From Halorubrum sp. 48-1-W (GTDB taxonomy: Archaea; Halobacteriota; Halobacteria; Halobacteriales; Haloferacaceae), in the NCBI RefSeq assembly GCF_003287355.1, contig NZ_QMIM01000031.1, forward strand, positions 1 to 55,765: a DNA stretch of 55,765 nt. Reading direction: 5' to 3'. The notes below the pieces were generated by a model. That model saw nothing but the letters and a program-made list of their open reading frames with translations. It was not told the origin of the DNA and did no database searches. The position numbers and the translations under genes were made by a program. Shown one piece after another: positions 16,807 through 26,117 of the stretch; position 1 is the first letter of the stretch; the number at the start of each line of letters is the position of its first letter.

Positions 16807-17334
16807 CTACTCGGCGATCCCCGCCACGCGCCCGGCGACCGACTCCCAGTGGCCGCCCTTCCAGAACCACTGCCCGCAGTCGGCACAGCGCCAGCGACGC
16901 CCGGAGGGCGGGTCGTCGGGGACGTATGCTGGAGGGTCGTCGGTGGAATCGGCTCGTTCGAGCGGGCCGTTACAGGCACCACAGCGGGTCGGTTCCGACG
17001 CCGTCCTGACGGCGTAGCCGGCGTCGGAGACCTCGCGGAGCTGGTCGAGCACGTCGCGTTCGGTGAGGAGCAACGACTCGTCGACGGCGGCGGCGAGGTC
17101 GCGATCGCGGGTAATCAACAGCCGGTTCTCGGCGGTCGCACGCGCCGCGATCCGGTCGTCGTCCTCGATCCCCTCGTCGAGCGCGTACGCCGCGTCGTAT
17201 CCACAGAACCGGAGGTACGTCGCGAGTTTGCCGCACATCACGTCGAGGAGGACGCGCGGCCGGTCGGCGTGGGCGTCGGCGTGAGCCCCGACGCGGTCGG
17301 CGTTCGATTCGGCGTCGACGTCGGAGCCGCACAT
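16807..17334 (-). CDS. Mut7-C RNase-domain protein with zinc ribbon
   Basis: The protein has 175 aa. After a 25-residue acidic extension comes a PIN-like Mut7-C domain (FLDVMCGKLATYLRFCGYDAAY-type start, then the acidic EDDDRIAARA, NRLLITRDRDLA). A zinc ribbon follows with two Cys pairs (CGACNGPL ... CADCGQWFWKGGHW). Mut7-C proteins are predicted ribonucleases. The start codon directly abuts the polX stop (17335), so the two are almost certainly cotranscribed and translationally coupled, which hints at a role in nucleic-acid repair or turnover. Confidence 0.88.
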   Translation of the reverse strand: MCGSDVDAESNADRVGAHADAHADRPRVLLDVMCGKLATYLRFCGYDAAYALDEGIEDDDRIAARATAENRLLITRDRDLAAAVDESLLLTERDVLDQLREVSDAGYAVRTASEPTRCGACNGPLERADSTDDPPAYVPDDPPSGRRWRCADCGQWFWKGGHWESVAGRVAGIAE

Positions 17335-19089
17335 CTACCCGAGGAACTCGCGGAGTTCGTCGACCGAGTACGTGTTGAGTACGTCGGCAGTCTCGGCCCA
17401 GCCGCGACGGGCGGTGTGGACGCCGTACCGGGCGTTGTCCAGTTCGCGGGGCGTGTGCGCGTCCGTGTTCACCGCGACCGTCGCGCCCGCGTCGACGGCT
17501 ACGCGGACGGCGCTCCCGTCGGCGTCGAGGCGGGCGGGGTTCGCGTTCACCTCGATCGCGACGCCCTCGCGGGCGGCCACTGCCGCGACCGCGTCCATGT
17601 CCGGGTCGAGCCCCTGCCGCTCGTTGATCCGCCGACCGGTCGGATGGCCCAGGATATCGACCTCCGGGTGTTCGACCGCCCGGACGAGCCGCTCGGTGGC
17701 GGCGTCGGGGTCCGCGTCGAGGGCCGAGTGCGGGGAGGCGACCACGATGTCGAGCGTCGCGAGCGTCGCGTCGTCGGTGGCGAGCCCCCCCTCGGCGTCG
17801 ATGTTGGCCTCGATCCCGTGAAACACCTCGATCTCGGCGTCGACGGCGTCGACAGCCTCGGCGACCGCAACCGCCTGTTCGTCGATCTCGGCCTCGTCGA
17901 GCCCGACGTTCCCGAACACGCCCGGCCCGGCGGCGTGGTCAGTGACGGCGTGGTACTCGTACCCGCGGTCGGCCGCGGCCGTGATCATCTCCGCGATCGT
18001 GACCCTACCGTCTGACCAGTCGGTGTGGGTGTGGAGGTCGCCGCGCAGGTCGTCGAGAGCGACGAGTTCGGGGAGGTCGCCGGCGACAGCGGCCTCGATC
18101 TCGCCCGCGTCCTCGCGGAGTTCCGGCGGGACGAACGCCATGTCGAGCGCCCCGTAGACGCCCGCCTCGGTCTCGCCGGCGACCCGGTCGCCGACCCGCC
18201 GGCCGGCGTCCGGGTCCGCCACGTCGCTCACGTCGAACAGGCCGTACTCGTTGAGCTTGAGCCCGCGGTCGATCGCGCGGTTGCGGACCGCGACGTTGTG
18301 CGCCTTCGACCCGGTGAAGTACTGGAGGGCCGCGCCGAACTCCGCGTCGTCGACGACCCGCAGGTCGACGCGGGTCCCGTCCGCGCGGACGCTCGCCTTC
18401 CCGGTGCCGGCCTCGATCGTCGCGTCCGCCGTCGGCCAGTCGACGAAGGCGTCGACGATCGGCTCGCGCTCGTCGCTCGCGACGAGGAGGTCGATGTCGC
18501 CGATGGTGTCCTTCCACCGCCGGATCGACCCGCACACCTCGACTCTGGAGACGCCGTCGACGTCCGCGAGGTACGCGAGGGCGTCGTCGGCGACCGGGCG
18601 GGCGTCACCGAGGCGCGTCCGCTTCCGCGACTCGCGCGCGAAGGGGACGTTCTCGAGGATCGACTCCTCCGTCTTCGCGCCGAACCCCTTCACCTCGCGG
18701 ATCTCGCCGGCCTCGGCGGCTGACTCCATCTCGTCGAGCGTCGTGATGCCGAGTTCCTCGTAGAGCGTCCCGACGGTCTTCGGGCCGACGCCCTCGATCG
18801 CCGTCAGCGCCGCCATGTCGACCGGGAGCTCCGACCTGAGCTCCTCCAACTCCTCGATCTCGCCCGTCTCGAAGTACTCGACGACCTTCGCAGCGATGGC
18901 GTCGCCGACGCGGTCTATCTCCGCGACGGCCGCCTCGCCGTCGGCTGTGAGGTCCTCGATCGGGGTCGGGTGCTCGCGGACGTTATCGGCGGCGCGGCGA
19001 TACGCCGCGGGCTTGTACTCCACGCCCGTCGCCTCGAGTCGGTCCGCGAACTCCTCGAGGAGCGACGCGATCTCGTCGTTCCGGCTCAT
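17335..19089 (-). CDS. polX: DNA polymerase/3'-5' exonuclease PolX
   Basis: This 584-aa protein has the full length of bacterial and archaeal PolX. Residues about 1-90 are the helical 8-kDa-like domain, followed by helix-hairpin-helix repeats (ALTAIEGVGPKTVGTLYEELGI, IREVKGFGAKTEESIL). The polymerase X palm has the GSIRRWKDTIGDIDLLV motif with its metal aspartates. From about residue 340 a PHP domain begins with DLHTHTDWSDG and continues with metal ligands such as HAAGP and NTDAH. PolX fills short gaps in base excision repair and its PHP domain trims 3' ends. A TATA-like CAGTATAAG at 19116-19124 precedes the start. The Mut7-C gene follows without a gap. Confidence 0.95.
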   Translation of the reverse strand: MSRNDEIASLLEEFADRLEATGVEYKPAAYRRAADNVREHPTPIEDLTADGEAAVAEIDRVGDAIAAKVVEYFETGEIEELEELRSELPVDMAALTAIEGVGPKTVGTLYEELGITTLDEMESAAEAGEIREVKGFGAKTEESILENVPFARESRKRTRLGDARPVADDALAYLADVDGVSRVEVCGSIRRWKDTIGDIDLLVASDEREPIVDAFVDWPTADATIEAGTGKASVRADGTRVDLRVVDDAEFGAALQYFTGSKAHNVAVRNRAIDRGLKLNEYGLFDVSDVADPDAGRRVGDRVAGETEAGVYGALDMAFVPPELREDAGEIEAAVAGDLPELVALDDLRGDLHTHTDWSDGRVTIAEMITAAADRGYEYHAVTDHAAGPGVFGNVGLDEAEIDEQAVAVAEAVDAVDAEIEVFHGIEANIDAEGGLATDDATLATLDIVVASPHSALDADPDAATERLVRAVEHPEVDILGHPTGRRINERQGLDPDMDAVAAVAAREGVAIEVNANPARLDADGSAVRVAVDAGATVAVNTDAHTPRELDNARYGVHTARRGWAETADVLNTYSVDELREFLG

Positions 19090-19198
19090 TCGGGGGATCG
19101 TTCGGCCGGACGGGTCTTATACTGTCGGCCGGATGGTCGGTCGCGCATCCGTCACGGGGGGAATCGCTCAGTACAGCCTCAGAACGATCACTTGTAGT

Positions 19199-19465
19199 GC
19201 GGTGGCGCGTGCCTCCGAGCGCCGCGGCCGCGGCGCTCGGAGAACCGCGCGAGGGAGATCGAGGTGACCCGCCGGCGGTTCCGGCGGGTTACCGAGACCG
19301 AGGCTGGGGAGGCGTGAGGTGCGGGGCTGTGCGGGGTGGGACTCAAAGGGGCAGTCGCGAGGAGGCCGTAGGCGACACAAGCACCGCAACGAGGGAGCGA
19401 TAGCGACCGAGTGAGGAGCGCAGCGAGCGTACGGCCTCCTCGCGGCTGGGGCTTTGGAGGTGTTT
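19199..19465 (+). ncRNA. Structured repeat, copy 1 (candidate RNA)
   Basis: This copy shares conserved blocks with the one at 55595: GCGGTGGCGCG at the 5' end, GAGGCTGGGGAGGCGTGAGG at 19300-19319, TCAAAGGGGCAG at 19343-19354 and AAGCACCGCA at 19379-19388. Pairing is extensive. GCGGT 19199-19203 pairs with ACCGC 19244-19248 around a 15-bp stem (19213-19227 with 19228-19242), and 19268-19275 pairs with 19281-19288. A third stem, 15 bp long, joins 19356-19370 to 19430-19444. The unpaired blocks are purine-rich on the plus strand, so I assign that strand. It ends near GGGGCTTTGGAGG. No transcript is known to me. Confidence 0.55.
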
Positions 19466-19607
19466 ACCGTGTCGGCAACGCTCCCGTACTCACTGACCCG
19501 ATCCCCATCCAAACGACCGTACTATTAACGGCCGGCCTCCATCGGTCGATTCACGAGTTCACGAGGCACCGGATCGCCACGAACGGCTCCGAGACGTTCC
19601 TCGACTC

Positions 19608-19616
19608 AAAAAAAAA
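19608..19616 (-). terminator. T-tract terminator after nhaC-like gene
   Basis: On the minus strand nine consecutive T lie 22 bp beyond the stop codon of the antiporter gene. Archaeal RNA polymerase terminates at such oligo-T tracts without needing a hairpin. Confidence 0.6.
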
Positions 19617-19637
19617 CCGGCTGTTCGACGAGCGCCG

Positions 19638-21257
19638 TCAGTCGTCGGACGGCGAACTCTGCTGTTCGGTCCGCACCGCCTGCGGCACGAGGTCCTTGCG
19701 GCTGGCGTCGAACTCCGAGATCCCGTAGACGAGCCCGTAGAGCAGGCCGACGCCGATCGGCAGGAGGACCAGCGGCGTGATCCGGGTCGCGCCCCAGACG
19801 GTCAACAGCGTCGCGGCGACGACGAGGACGGTCACCGCGTAGTACATCTGCGTCCGGACGTGGTCGATGTGGTCCGCCCCGGTGAACGTCGACGCCAGGA
19901 TCGTCGTGTCCGAGATGGGCGAACAGTGGTCGCCGAAGATGGCGCCGCTGAAGACGGTCCCGACCGCGACCGGCAGGAGTTCGGGCGTGGAGTTACCGAT
20001 GCTCCACGCCAGCGGGATGGCGATCGGCGTGACGATGGCCATCGTCCCCCAGGACGTCCCGGTGGAGAAGGCGATCACCGCCGAGGCGAACAGGATGACG
20101 ACGGGCAACAGCGTCGGGGTGACGATGGTCTCCGCGACGCTCGTCACGTAGATCCCCGTGCCGAGTTCGGTCGTGACGGTGCCGATGGTCCACGCCATGA
20201 CGAGGATGGACGCCGCGGTGATCATCATGCTGAACCCGTCGATGATCGTCTCCATCGCCTCCTCGAGGTCCATCAGACCGCCGAAGAACCCGGAGATGAG
20301 GCCCATCGCGACCATCGAGAACGAACCCCACAACAGCGCGTCGACGAACGCGGCGTTGCCGACGATGTCGATCAGTTCCGCGTTCGCGCCGGCCCCCTGG
20401 ATGCCGGTGTAGGCGGAGCCGGCGAAGACGACGGCGATGAGCGATCCGACGGGGAGGAAAAAGTACCGGAGCTGCGGCGAGTCCGTCACCATATCTCCGA
20501 GGCTGTCCTCGGCGCTCTGCATCGGGACGGCGTCGTCACGGAGCACCTTCCCGTGTTGCCACGAGCGGTGTTCGGCGTCGAGCATCTCGCCGAAGTCGCG
20601 CCGCGTGATGACGATGATCCCGACCATCACGATGGCGAACAGACAGTACATGTTGAACGGGATGCTCTGGAGGAAGAGGCTGAACGCTCCGGGCGCGTCG
20701 ACCCCCGCTTCGATCCCGGCGGAGTCGTACCCCTCGCGGATCATGCTCAGCTGGTAGACGACCCAGCTGGAGATGCCGAACGTCGCCACCGGCGCGGCGG
20801 TGGAGTCGATGATGTACGACAGCTTCTCTCTGGACATCCGCATCTCGTCGGCCATGTCCCGCATCGTCGTGCCGACGATGGCGGTGTTGGAGTAGTCCCC
20901 GAAGAACCAGAGCATGCCGAAGATCCACGTCGCGAGCCCGACCTTCCGTTGGGAGTTGAGCCGGGAGGTGGCGGCGTTCCCGATGGCTTTCGCCCCGCCG
21001 AGCCGCCAGATCATCGCGACCCCGCCGCCGAGGAACATCACGATGGTGAGGATCTTGGCGTTGAACAGGCTCTCGCCGAGCGACGACACCGTCCAGTTGA
21101 GTGTCTGGATGACCCCGAGGCTCCCCGTGAAGATGATCCCCCCGGACCAGATCCCGAGGAACAGCGAGAGGATCGCCCGGCGGGTAACGATCGCCAGCAC
21201 GATCGCCAGGAGCGGCGGGACGACCGATATCGCCCCGAAGGTCTCGCCGCCCGTCAT
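19638..21257 (-). CDS. NhaC-family Na+/H+ antiporter
   Basis: The protein has 539 aa with about a dozen hydrophobic segments spread along the whole length. Family signatures include GDYSNTAIVGTTMRD near residue 120, FSTGTSWGTMAIVTP near 405 and FSGAIFGDHCSPISDTT near 445. NhaC-type carriers exchange cytoplasmic Na+ for protons, and some members exchange malate/lactate or arginine/ornithine instead. In a high-salt organism a sodium or pH homeostasis role is the simplest reading. It is monocistronic, with a 360-bp AT-rich upstream region and a T-tract terminator downstream. Confidence 0.9.
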   Translation of the reverse strand: MTGGETFGAISVVPPLLAIVLAIVTRRAILSLFLGIWSGGIIFTGSLGVIQTLNWTVSSLGESLFNAKILTIVMFLGGGVAMIWRLGGAKAIGNAATSRLNSQRKVGLATWIFGMLWFFGDYSNTAIVGTTMRDMADEMRMSREKLSYIIDSTAAPVATFGISSWVVYQLSMIREGYDSAGIEAGVDAPGAFSLFLQSIPFNMYCLFAIVMVGIIVITRRDFGEMLDAEHRSWQHGKVLRDDAVPMQSAEDSLGDMVTDSPQLRYFFLPVGSLIAVVFAGSAYTGIQGAGANAELIDIVGNAAFVDALLWGSFSMVAMGLISGFFGGLMDLEEAMETIIDGFSMMITAASILVMAWTIGTVTTELGTGIYVTSVAETIVTPTLLPVVILFASAVIAFSTGTSWGTMAIVTPIAIPLAWSIGNSTPELLPVAVGTVFSGAIFGDHCSPISDTTILASTFTGADHIDHVRTQMYYAVTVLVVAATLLTVWGATRITPLVLLPIGVGLLYGLVYGISEFDASRKDLVPQAVRTEQQSSPSDD

Positions 21258-21618
21258 TCGTCACCCTCCACACTGTGGCGCGTTTCGAGACGACGACCCC
21301 CGTCGATCGGGTCGGTTCTCGGCCCGTACTCCTTCTCGGGTCGGGTAGTTAGACTGTGTGCGTGTATCATGTGCTACTCCCTCCCATGTCCGGTGTAGTG
21401 TCGATAGATATGGTACATAAACCCACCGATGTCAGAAGAAAAGTTGTCGTGATAAACACGAGAGGGCGAACGGGTGTCCGGTTCGGCCAGTACTGTTGCT
21501 GAGATAATAAGAAGGAGAATCGATCGGCGGATTTCGTCTCGGATCGTCATCCGGAGGATCGCTCCCCGAGGGGGTGGACGCACGGAGCGACGGGCCCGAG
21601 GGATCGGGGAGTACATCC
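21258..21618. other. Intergenic region upstream of the antiporter gene
   Basis: This 361-bp stretch is noticeably more AT-rich than its flanks, mainly between 21400 and 21540. It must contain the promoter of the antiporter gene, which reads leftward. Runs such as TTTATGTACCATATC (minus strand, about 21406-21420) could be promoter elements far upstream, implying a long leader. I see no gene, RNA or strong palindrome in it. Confidence 0.5.
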
Positions 21619-22845
21619 TCACTCGGTCGCCCACAGCCCCGTCACCACGACTGCAGCGAGCGTGGTCGAGCCGGCGAGTAGCGCGAACGCGGGACGGAAC
21701 CCGGCGACGTCGGCGATCGCGCCGACGATCCCGGGCGCGAGCGCGCCGGCGCCCATGAGCAGGGTGCGGACGACGCCGATCCCGCCGCCGGCGATCCGGT
21801 CGGGGAGGGCCTCGACCAGGTACGCCCCCCGGACGGGCCGGTAGCCGTGGGAGCCGAGCCCGAGCGCTGCGACGAGGACGCCGAGGACGATCGGGCCGGC
21901 GTCGACGAGGAGGACGACGCCGACGAGCGAGACCGCCGCCAGCCCGAGCGCGACCGCCATCACGGGGAACCTGCCGAGCCGGTCGGAGAGGTCGCCGGAG
22001 ACGAGCTGGACGAACGTGACGGCGAACAGCACCGAGTACAGCAGGCTCGCCGTCGACGTGGACAGCCCGGCAGCTCGCGAGAGGTACAGCGGGAAGAACG
22101 CGACCGCCCCGTTGTACGCGAACGAGGCGGCGACCGTGGCGAGCACGAACGCCGTCAGCCGCCGGTCGCGGAACGACGCGAGGTACTCCCGGGCGGTCGG
22201 CTCGGGGCCCTCCCGTGGCTCCCCGCGGTCGGCGTTCTCGGGGAGTCGCTTCGGGACGCGCACGGCGAACGCGGCCGCCACCGCGAGGACGACGAGCCCC
22301 GAGACGACGAACAGCCCGCGCCAGTCCGCGCCCGGCAACCGGTCCAGGAGCGCGGCGAGGGCGGGGGGCGCGGACACGAAGAGCACGACCGCCGTCGGCG
22401 CGGCGACGCCGCCCAACGCCCCGATGGTGTCGTGTGCCCCGAGCGCGCGCCCCGTCCGCGCCGGGTAGACGCGCGCGAGGAGCCGCACCGCGACCGTCTT
22501 GTGTGCGCCCGTCCCGCCGCCGATGACGAGCATGAGGGCGGCGAGCGCGAGGAACGGCGTGTCGGCGACGAGCGCGAGCGCCCCGATCCCCGCGACCGCC
22601 GCGCCCGCGACGATCACCCGCACCGCGCCGACCCGGTCCGCGAGCGCGCCGCTCGGGAACTGCATCAGCGCGTACACCAGCATGAATCCGGTGTACGCCG
22701 TCCCGACCGCGGCGTTGCTCACGCCGTAGCTGGCCTGGAGCGCCTCGAAGAGCGGCGGGAACGCGTATCGGAGGAACTTGCCGAGGAACCACAGAACCGC
22801 CGTCAAAAGCAGGACGTCGTAGCCGGCGAGCCGCCTGAAGTCCAT
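21619..22845 (-). CDS. Major facilitator superfamily transporter
   Basis: The protein has 408 aa and twelve predicted membrane segments in two halves split by a charged loop near residue 200 (VPKRLPENADRGEP). The MFS motif A-like sequence GALADRVGAVRV lies after the second segment and its counterpart GDLSDRLGRFPV occurs in the second half. No substrate signature is recognisable; drug, sugar-phosphate or metabolite transport are all possible. It is followed by the antiporter gene on the same strand after the AT-rich gap, so the two are probably separate units. Confidence 0.88.
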   Translation of the reverse strand: MDFRRLAGYDVLLLTAVLWFLGKFLRYAFPPLFEALQASYGVSNAAVGTAYTGFMLVYALMQFPSGALADRVGAVRVIVAGAAVAGIGALALVADTPFLALAALMLVIGGGTGAHKTVAVRLLARVYPARTGRALGAHDTIGALGGVAAPTAVVLFVSAPPALAALLDRLPGADWRGLFVVSGLVVLAVAAAFAVRVPKRLPENADRGEPREGPEPTAREYLASFRDRRLTAFVLATVAASFAYNGAVAFFPLYLSRAAGLSTSTASLLYSVLFAVTFVQLVSGDLSDRLGRFPVMAVALGLAAVSLVGVVLLVDAGPIVLGVLVAALGLGSHGYRPVRGAYLVEALPDRIAGGGIGVVRTLLMGAGALAPGIVGAIADVAGFRPAFALLAGSTTLAAVVVTGLWATE

Positions 22846-22947
22846 CGGCCGCCCTTGTCCGGTCGGACGCTTAAAATGGCGGGAGTCGGCAGGGCTGACC
22901 GTCGGGTCGACGGGCGTCGGACGGCGCGGTTCGGTCCCGCCTCCGGC

Positions 22948-24339
22948 TCATCCGAACGGCCCTTTCCCGCCGCCCATCATGTCGCCGAGGCCGCCACCGC
23001 CGCCCATCTTCTTCATCATCCGCTGCATGTCGCCCTCGCCCATCCCCTGGAACTGCTGGATGGTCCGCTCCATCATCGAGTGCTGTTCGAGCAGTTGGCG
23101 CACCGTCTCCTCGTCGGTGCCGGAGCCGCGCGCGATCCGCCGGGTGCGCTCCTGGCCGACGACGCGGGGGTTCTCCAGCTCCTCGTCGGTCATCGAGTCC
23201 ATGATCCGCTCGAACTTGCGCATCCGGTCCTGGGTGACGTCCATCGCGTCGTCCGGGAGCTGGTCCATCATCCCGCCGCCCATCCCGGGGATCATGTCCA
23301 TCACCTGGTCGAGCGGCCCCATCCGGTTCATCGCGTCCATCTGTTTTTTCATGTCCTTCAGGGTGAACTCCCCCTTCAGCATGTCCTCGGGGTCCCAGTC
23401 GTCGTCCTCCTCCTGGGCCTCCTGCATCGCGCGCTCGACGCGCTCGGAGAGCTGTTTGAGGTCGCCCATCCCGAGCAGTCGCGAGATGAACCCCGAGGGT
23501 TCGAACCGCTCGATGTCCTGGACCGTCTCGCCGGCGCCGAGGAAGGCGATGGACGAGCCCGTCTCGTTGACGGCGGTGAGCGCCCCGCCGCCCTTCGCGG
23601 TCCCGTCGAGTTTGGTGATCATCACGCCGTCGATGCCGATCGACGCCTCGAACTGGCGGGCCTGGTCTTTGGCCCCCTGCCCGATCGCGGCGTCGAGCAC
23701 GAGCAGCGACCGGTCGGGGTCGACCTCGCGTTCGATCTCCTCGATCTCGGCGATGAGGTCGTCCTCCAGGGCGTGTCGGCCCGCGGTGTCGACGATGCGC
23801 ACGTCGGCGTCGGCGGTCGCAGCCATCCCCTCGCGGGCGATCTCGACCGGGTCGTCGGCGTCGGGGTCGCCGTAGAAGTCGACCTCCGCCCGCTCGCACA
23901 TCTGCTTCGCCTGGTCGTACGCGCCGGGCCGGAAGGTGTCCGTCTGGATCACCGCCGGACGGAGCCCCTTCGTGGAGAACCACCACGCCATCTTGGCGGC
24001 GGAGGTGGTCTTCCCGGAGCCCTGGAGCCCGGCGAGGAGGATCGTCTGCGGTTCCAACGGCAGTGCGGTGGAGTCGCCGACGAGCGCGACCATCTCCTCG
24101 TAGACGATCTTGAGGACGTGGTCGCGGGCGGTCGTGCCGCCGGGCGGTTCCTCCTCCAACGCGCGGGTCTCTATCGAGTCCGACAGCTCCATGACGAGGG
24201 AGACGTCGACGTCGGCGGAGAGCAGCGACCGCTGGATCTCCTTGACGATCTCCTCGACGTCGTCCTCGTCGAGCCGCGCTTTCCCCTGGAGCTTGTCGAG
24301 GCTACTCCGCAGGGACGTTCCGAGGTCGTCGAGCACCAT
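22948..24339 (-). CDS. srp54: Signal recognition particle protein SRP54 (Ffh)
   Basis: The protein has 463 aa. The N domain (residues about 1-95) is followed by the GTPase G domain with G1 [13 protein letters not shown], the [12 protein letters not shown] motif, G3 VDTAGR and G4 [10 protein letters not shown]. The methionine-rich M domain from about residue 305 binds the signal peptide and SRP RNA, and includes [16 protein letters not shown]. The protein ends in a Gly/Met tail. SRP54 targets nascent membrane and secreted proteins to FtsY and the translocon. It is divergent from the sufS-sufU fusion gene across a 118-bp gap. Confidence 0.97.
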   Translation of the reverse strand: MVLDDLGTSLRSSLDKLQGKARLDEDDVEEIVKEIQRSLLSADVDVSLVMELSDSIETRALEEEPPGGTTARDHVLKIVYEEMVALVGDSTALPLEPQTILLAGLQGSGKTTSAAKMAWWFSTKGLRPAVIQTDTFRPGAYDQAKQMCERAEVDFYGDPDADDPVEIAREGMAATADADVRIVDTAGRHALEDDLIAEIEEIEREVDPDRSLLVLDAAIGQGAKDQARQFEASIGIDGVMITKLDGTAKGGGALTAVNETGSSIAFLGAGETVQDIERFEPSGFISRLLGMGDLKQLSERVERAMQEAQEEDDDWDPEDMLKGEFTLKDMKKQMDAMNRMGPLDQVMDMIPGMGGGMMDQLPDDAMDVTQDRMRKFERIMDSMTDEELENPRVVGQERTRRIARGSGTDEETVRQLLEQHSMMERTIQQFQGMGEGDMQRMMKKMGGGGGLGDMMGGGKGPFG

Positions 24340-24423
24340 TTGCCGGAGGTAGACGGTCCACGCGGTAAAGCCTTCGTTCGTCGCGGGAGCGGGGCGGGAG
24401 CCGTCACAGCTCCTCCCTTGCCG

Positions 24424-24434
24424 GGATATTTATG
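24424..24434 (+). promoter_or_regulatory. TATA-like box of the sufS-sufU fusion gene
   Basis: GATATTTATG is centred about 28 bp upstream of the ATG at 24458 in an otherwise GC-rich gap. This fits a leaderless transcript and supports the chosen start. Confidence 0.5.
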
Positions 24435-24457
24435 TATCACAGGTATCTGGTTCGCGT

Positions 24458-26095
24458 ATGGACCGCGACCCCGTGAGCCTCCGAGACGACTTCCCGATAC
24501 TGGACCGGGAGGTCGACGGCGAACCGCTCGTCTACCTCGACAACGCCGCGACGACCCAGACGCCCACCCAGGTGTACGACGTGTTCCGCGAGTACTACGA
24601 GGGGTACAACGCGAACGTCCACCGCGGGATCCACGGGCTGAGCCACGAGGCCTCCGTCGCCTACGAGGAGGCACACGAGCGGATCGCGGAGTTCGTCGGC
24701 GCGAGCGGCGGGCTCGAGGAGGTCGTGTTCACCAAGAACGCCACGGAGGCGATGAACCTCGTCGCCTACGGCATCGGGATGGAGGAGTTCGGCCCCGGCG
24801 ACAACGTGGTCGTGACCGAGATGGAACACCACGCCTCGCTCGTCACCTGGCAGCAGGTCGCGAGACGGACCGGCGCGGAGATCCGGTATATTCGCGTCGA
24901 GGAGGACGGCCACCTCGACATGGACCACGCCGCCGGAGTGATCGACGACGACACCCGCATGCTGTCGGTGGCGCACGTCTCGAACGTCCTCGGCACGGTG
25001 AACCCCGTCGCCGAGCTGGCCGACCTCGCACACGACCACGGCGCGTTGGTCTTCCTCGACGGCGCCCAGTCGGTGCCGAACCGCCCGGTCGACGTGGAGG
25101 CGCTCGACGCCGACTTCCTCGCCTTCTCGGGCCACAAGATGGCCGGCCCGACCGGGATCGGCGTGCTCTACGGGAAACGCCACCTCCTCGAGGAGATGGA
25201 GCCGTTCCTCTACGGCGGCGAGATGATCCGCCACGTCACCTTCGAGGGGTCGACGTGGAACCGGCCGCCCTGGAAGTTCGAGGCCGGGACGCCGCCGATA
25301 GCCGAGGGGATCGCGCTCGCCGCCGCCGCCGACTACCTCGACGGGATCGGGATGGATCGGGTCGCAGCCCACGAGAACGACCTCGCCCAGTACGCGATGG
25401 AGCGGCTCGGCGAGCGCGACGACGTGGCCGTCTACGGCGTCCCGCCCGGCGAGGAGCGCTCCGGGCTCGTCTCGTTCAACGTCGACGGCGTTCACGGCCA
25501 CGACCTCTCGTCGATACTGAACGACCGCGGCATCGCCGTCCGCGCGGGCGACCACTGTACCCAGCCGCTCCACGACCGCCTCGACATCCCGGGCTCGGTG
25601 CGGGCGTCGTTTTACGTCTACAACACGGAACGGGAGGTCGACGCCCTCCTCGACGCGCTGGAGAACGCCCGGGAGCGCCGCGACGAGCTGGTCGCGTCCG
25701 ACCGCTTTCACGACCGCTTTTCCGACCACTACCGCTCGCCGCGGAACGCGGGCACGATCGCCGACCCGACGTTCACGAAACACTCCGCGGAGACCTCCTG
25801 TGGCGACGACGGCGAGTTCTACGTGGAGCTCGACGACGACGGGACGGTCGCCGAGATCGGGTTCGAGAGCGAGAGCTGTGCGGTGAGCACCGCGGTCGCG
25901 AGCATGGTCTCGGAGGCGCTGACCGGCGAGCCGATCGGGCGTGCGCTGGAGGCCGAAGCGATGATCGAGGAGCTCGTCGACGGCCACTACCCGGACCTGC
26001 GCCGCGAGTGCGTTCGAGGCCCCGCCGAGGTGATCGCCGAGGCCGCGCGCGACCACCTCGACGAGCGACGGCCGGTGACCACGAGAACGGACTGA
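24458..26095 (+). CDS. Cysteine desulfurase SufS fused to a SufU-like scaffold
   Basis: This 545-aa single frame joins two enzymes that are usually separate. Residues about 1-410 are a group II cysteine desulfurase: YLDNAATTQTP at the start, the PLP lysine in SGHKMAGPTGIG and the persulfide cysteine in RAGDHCTQPL. Residues about 420-545 are SufU-like, starting with FHDRFSDHYRSPRNAG. The three metal-binding cysteines are kept in TSCGDDGEF, SESCAVSTA and RRECVRGP. The first domain would release sulfur from cysteine and pass it to the second for Fe-S cluster assembly. No other suf gene is nearby. The linker is short, and the sequence shows no frame problem. Confidence 0.9.
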   Translation: MDRDPVSLRDDFPILDREVDGEPLVYLDNAATTQTPTQVYDVFREYYEGYNANVHRGIHGLSHEASVAYEEAHERIAEFVGASGGLEEVVFTKNATEAMNLVAYGIGMEEFGPGDNVVVTEMEHHASLVTWQQVARRTGAEIRYIRVEEDGHLDMDHAAGVIDDDTRMLSVAHVSNVLGTVNPVAELADLAHDHGALVFLDGAQSVPNRPVDVEALDADFLAFSGHKMAGPTGIGVLYGKRHLLEEMEPFLYGGEMIRHVTFEGSTWNRPPWKFEAGTPPIAEGIALAAAADYLDGIGMDRVAAHENDLAQYAMERLGERDDVAVYGVPPGEERSGLVSFNVDGVHGHDLSSILNDRGIAVRAGDHCTQPLHDRLDIPGSVRASFYVYNTEREVDALLDALENARERRDELVASDRFHDRFSDHYRSPRNAGTIADPTFTKHSAETSCGDDGEFYVELDDDGTVAEIGFESESCAVSTAVASMVSEALTGEPIGRALEAEAMIEELVDGHYPDLRRECVRGPAEVIAEAARDHLDERRPVTTRTD

Positions 26096-26117
26096 CAGCG
26101 GAGACGGCCCGCGTCGG

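Larger units (their letters stand above)
19090..19637. other. Long intergenic region holding a structured repeat
   Basis: This 548-bp gap holds, from left to right, the polX promoter (TATA-like box on the minus strand at 19116-19124), the structured repeat at 19199-19465, an unremarkable 140-bp stretch, and a T-tract terminator for the antiporter gene at 19608-19616. Frames running through the repeat have low-complexity Arg/Gly composition and are not credible genes. Confidence 0.7.
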
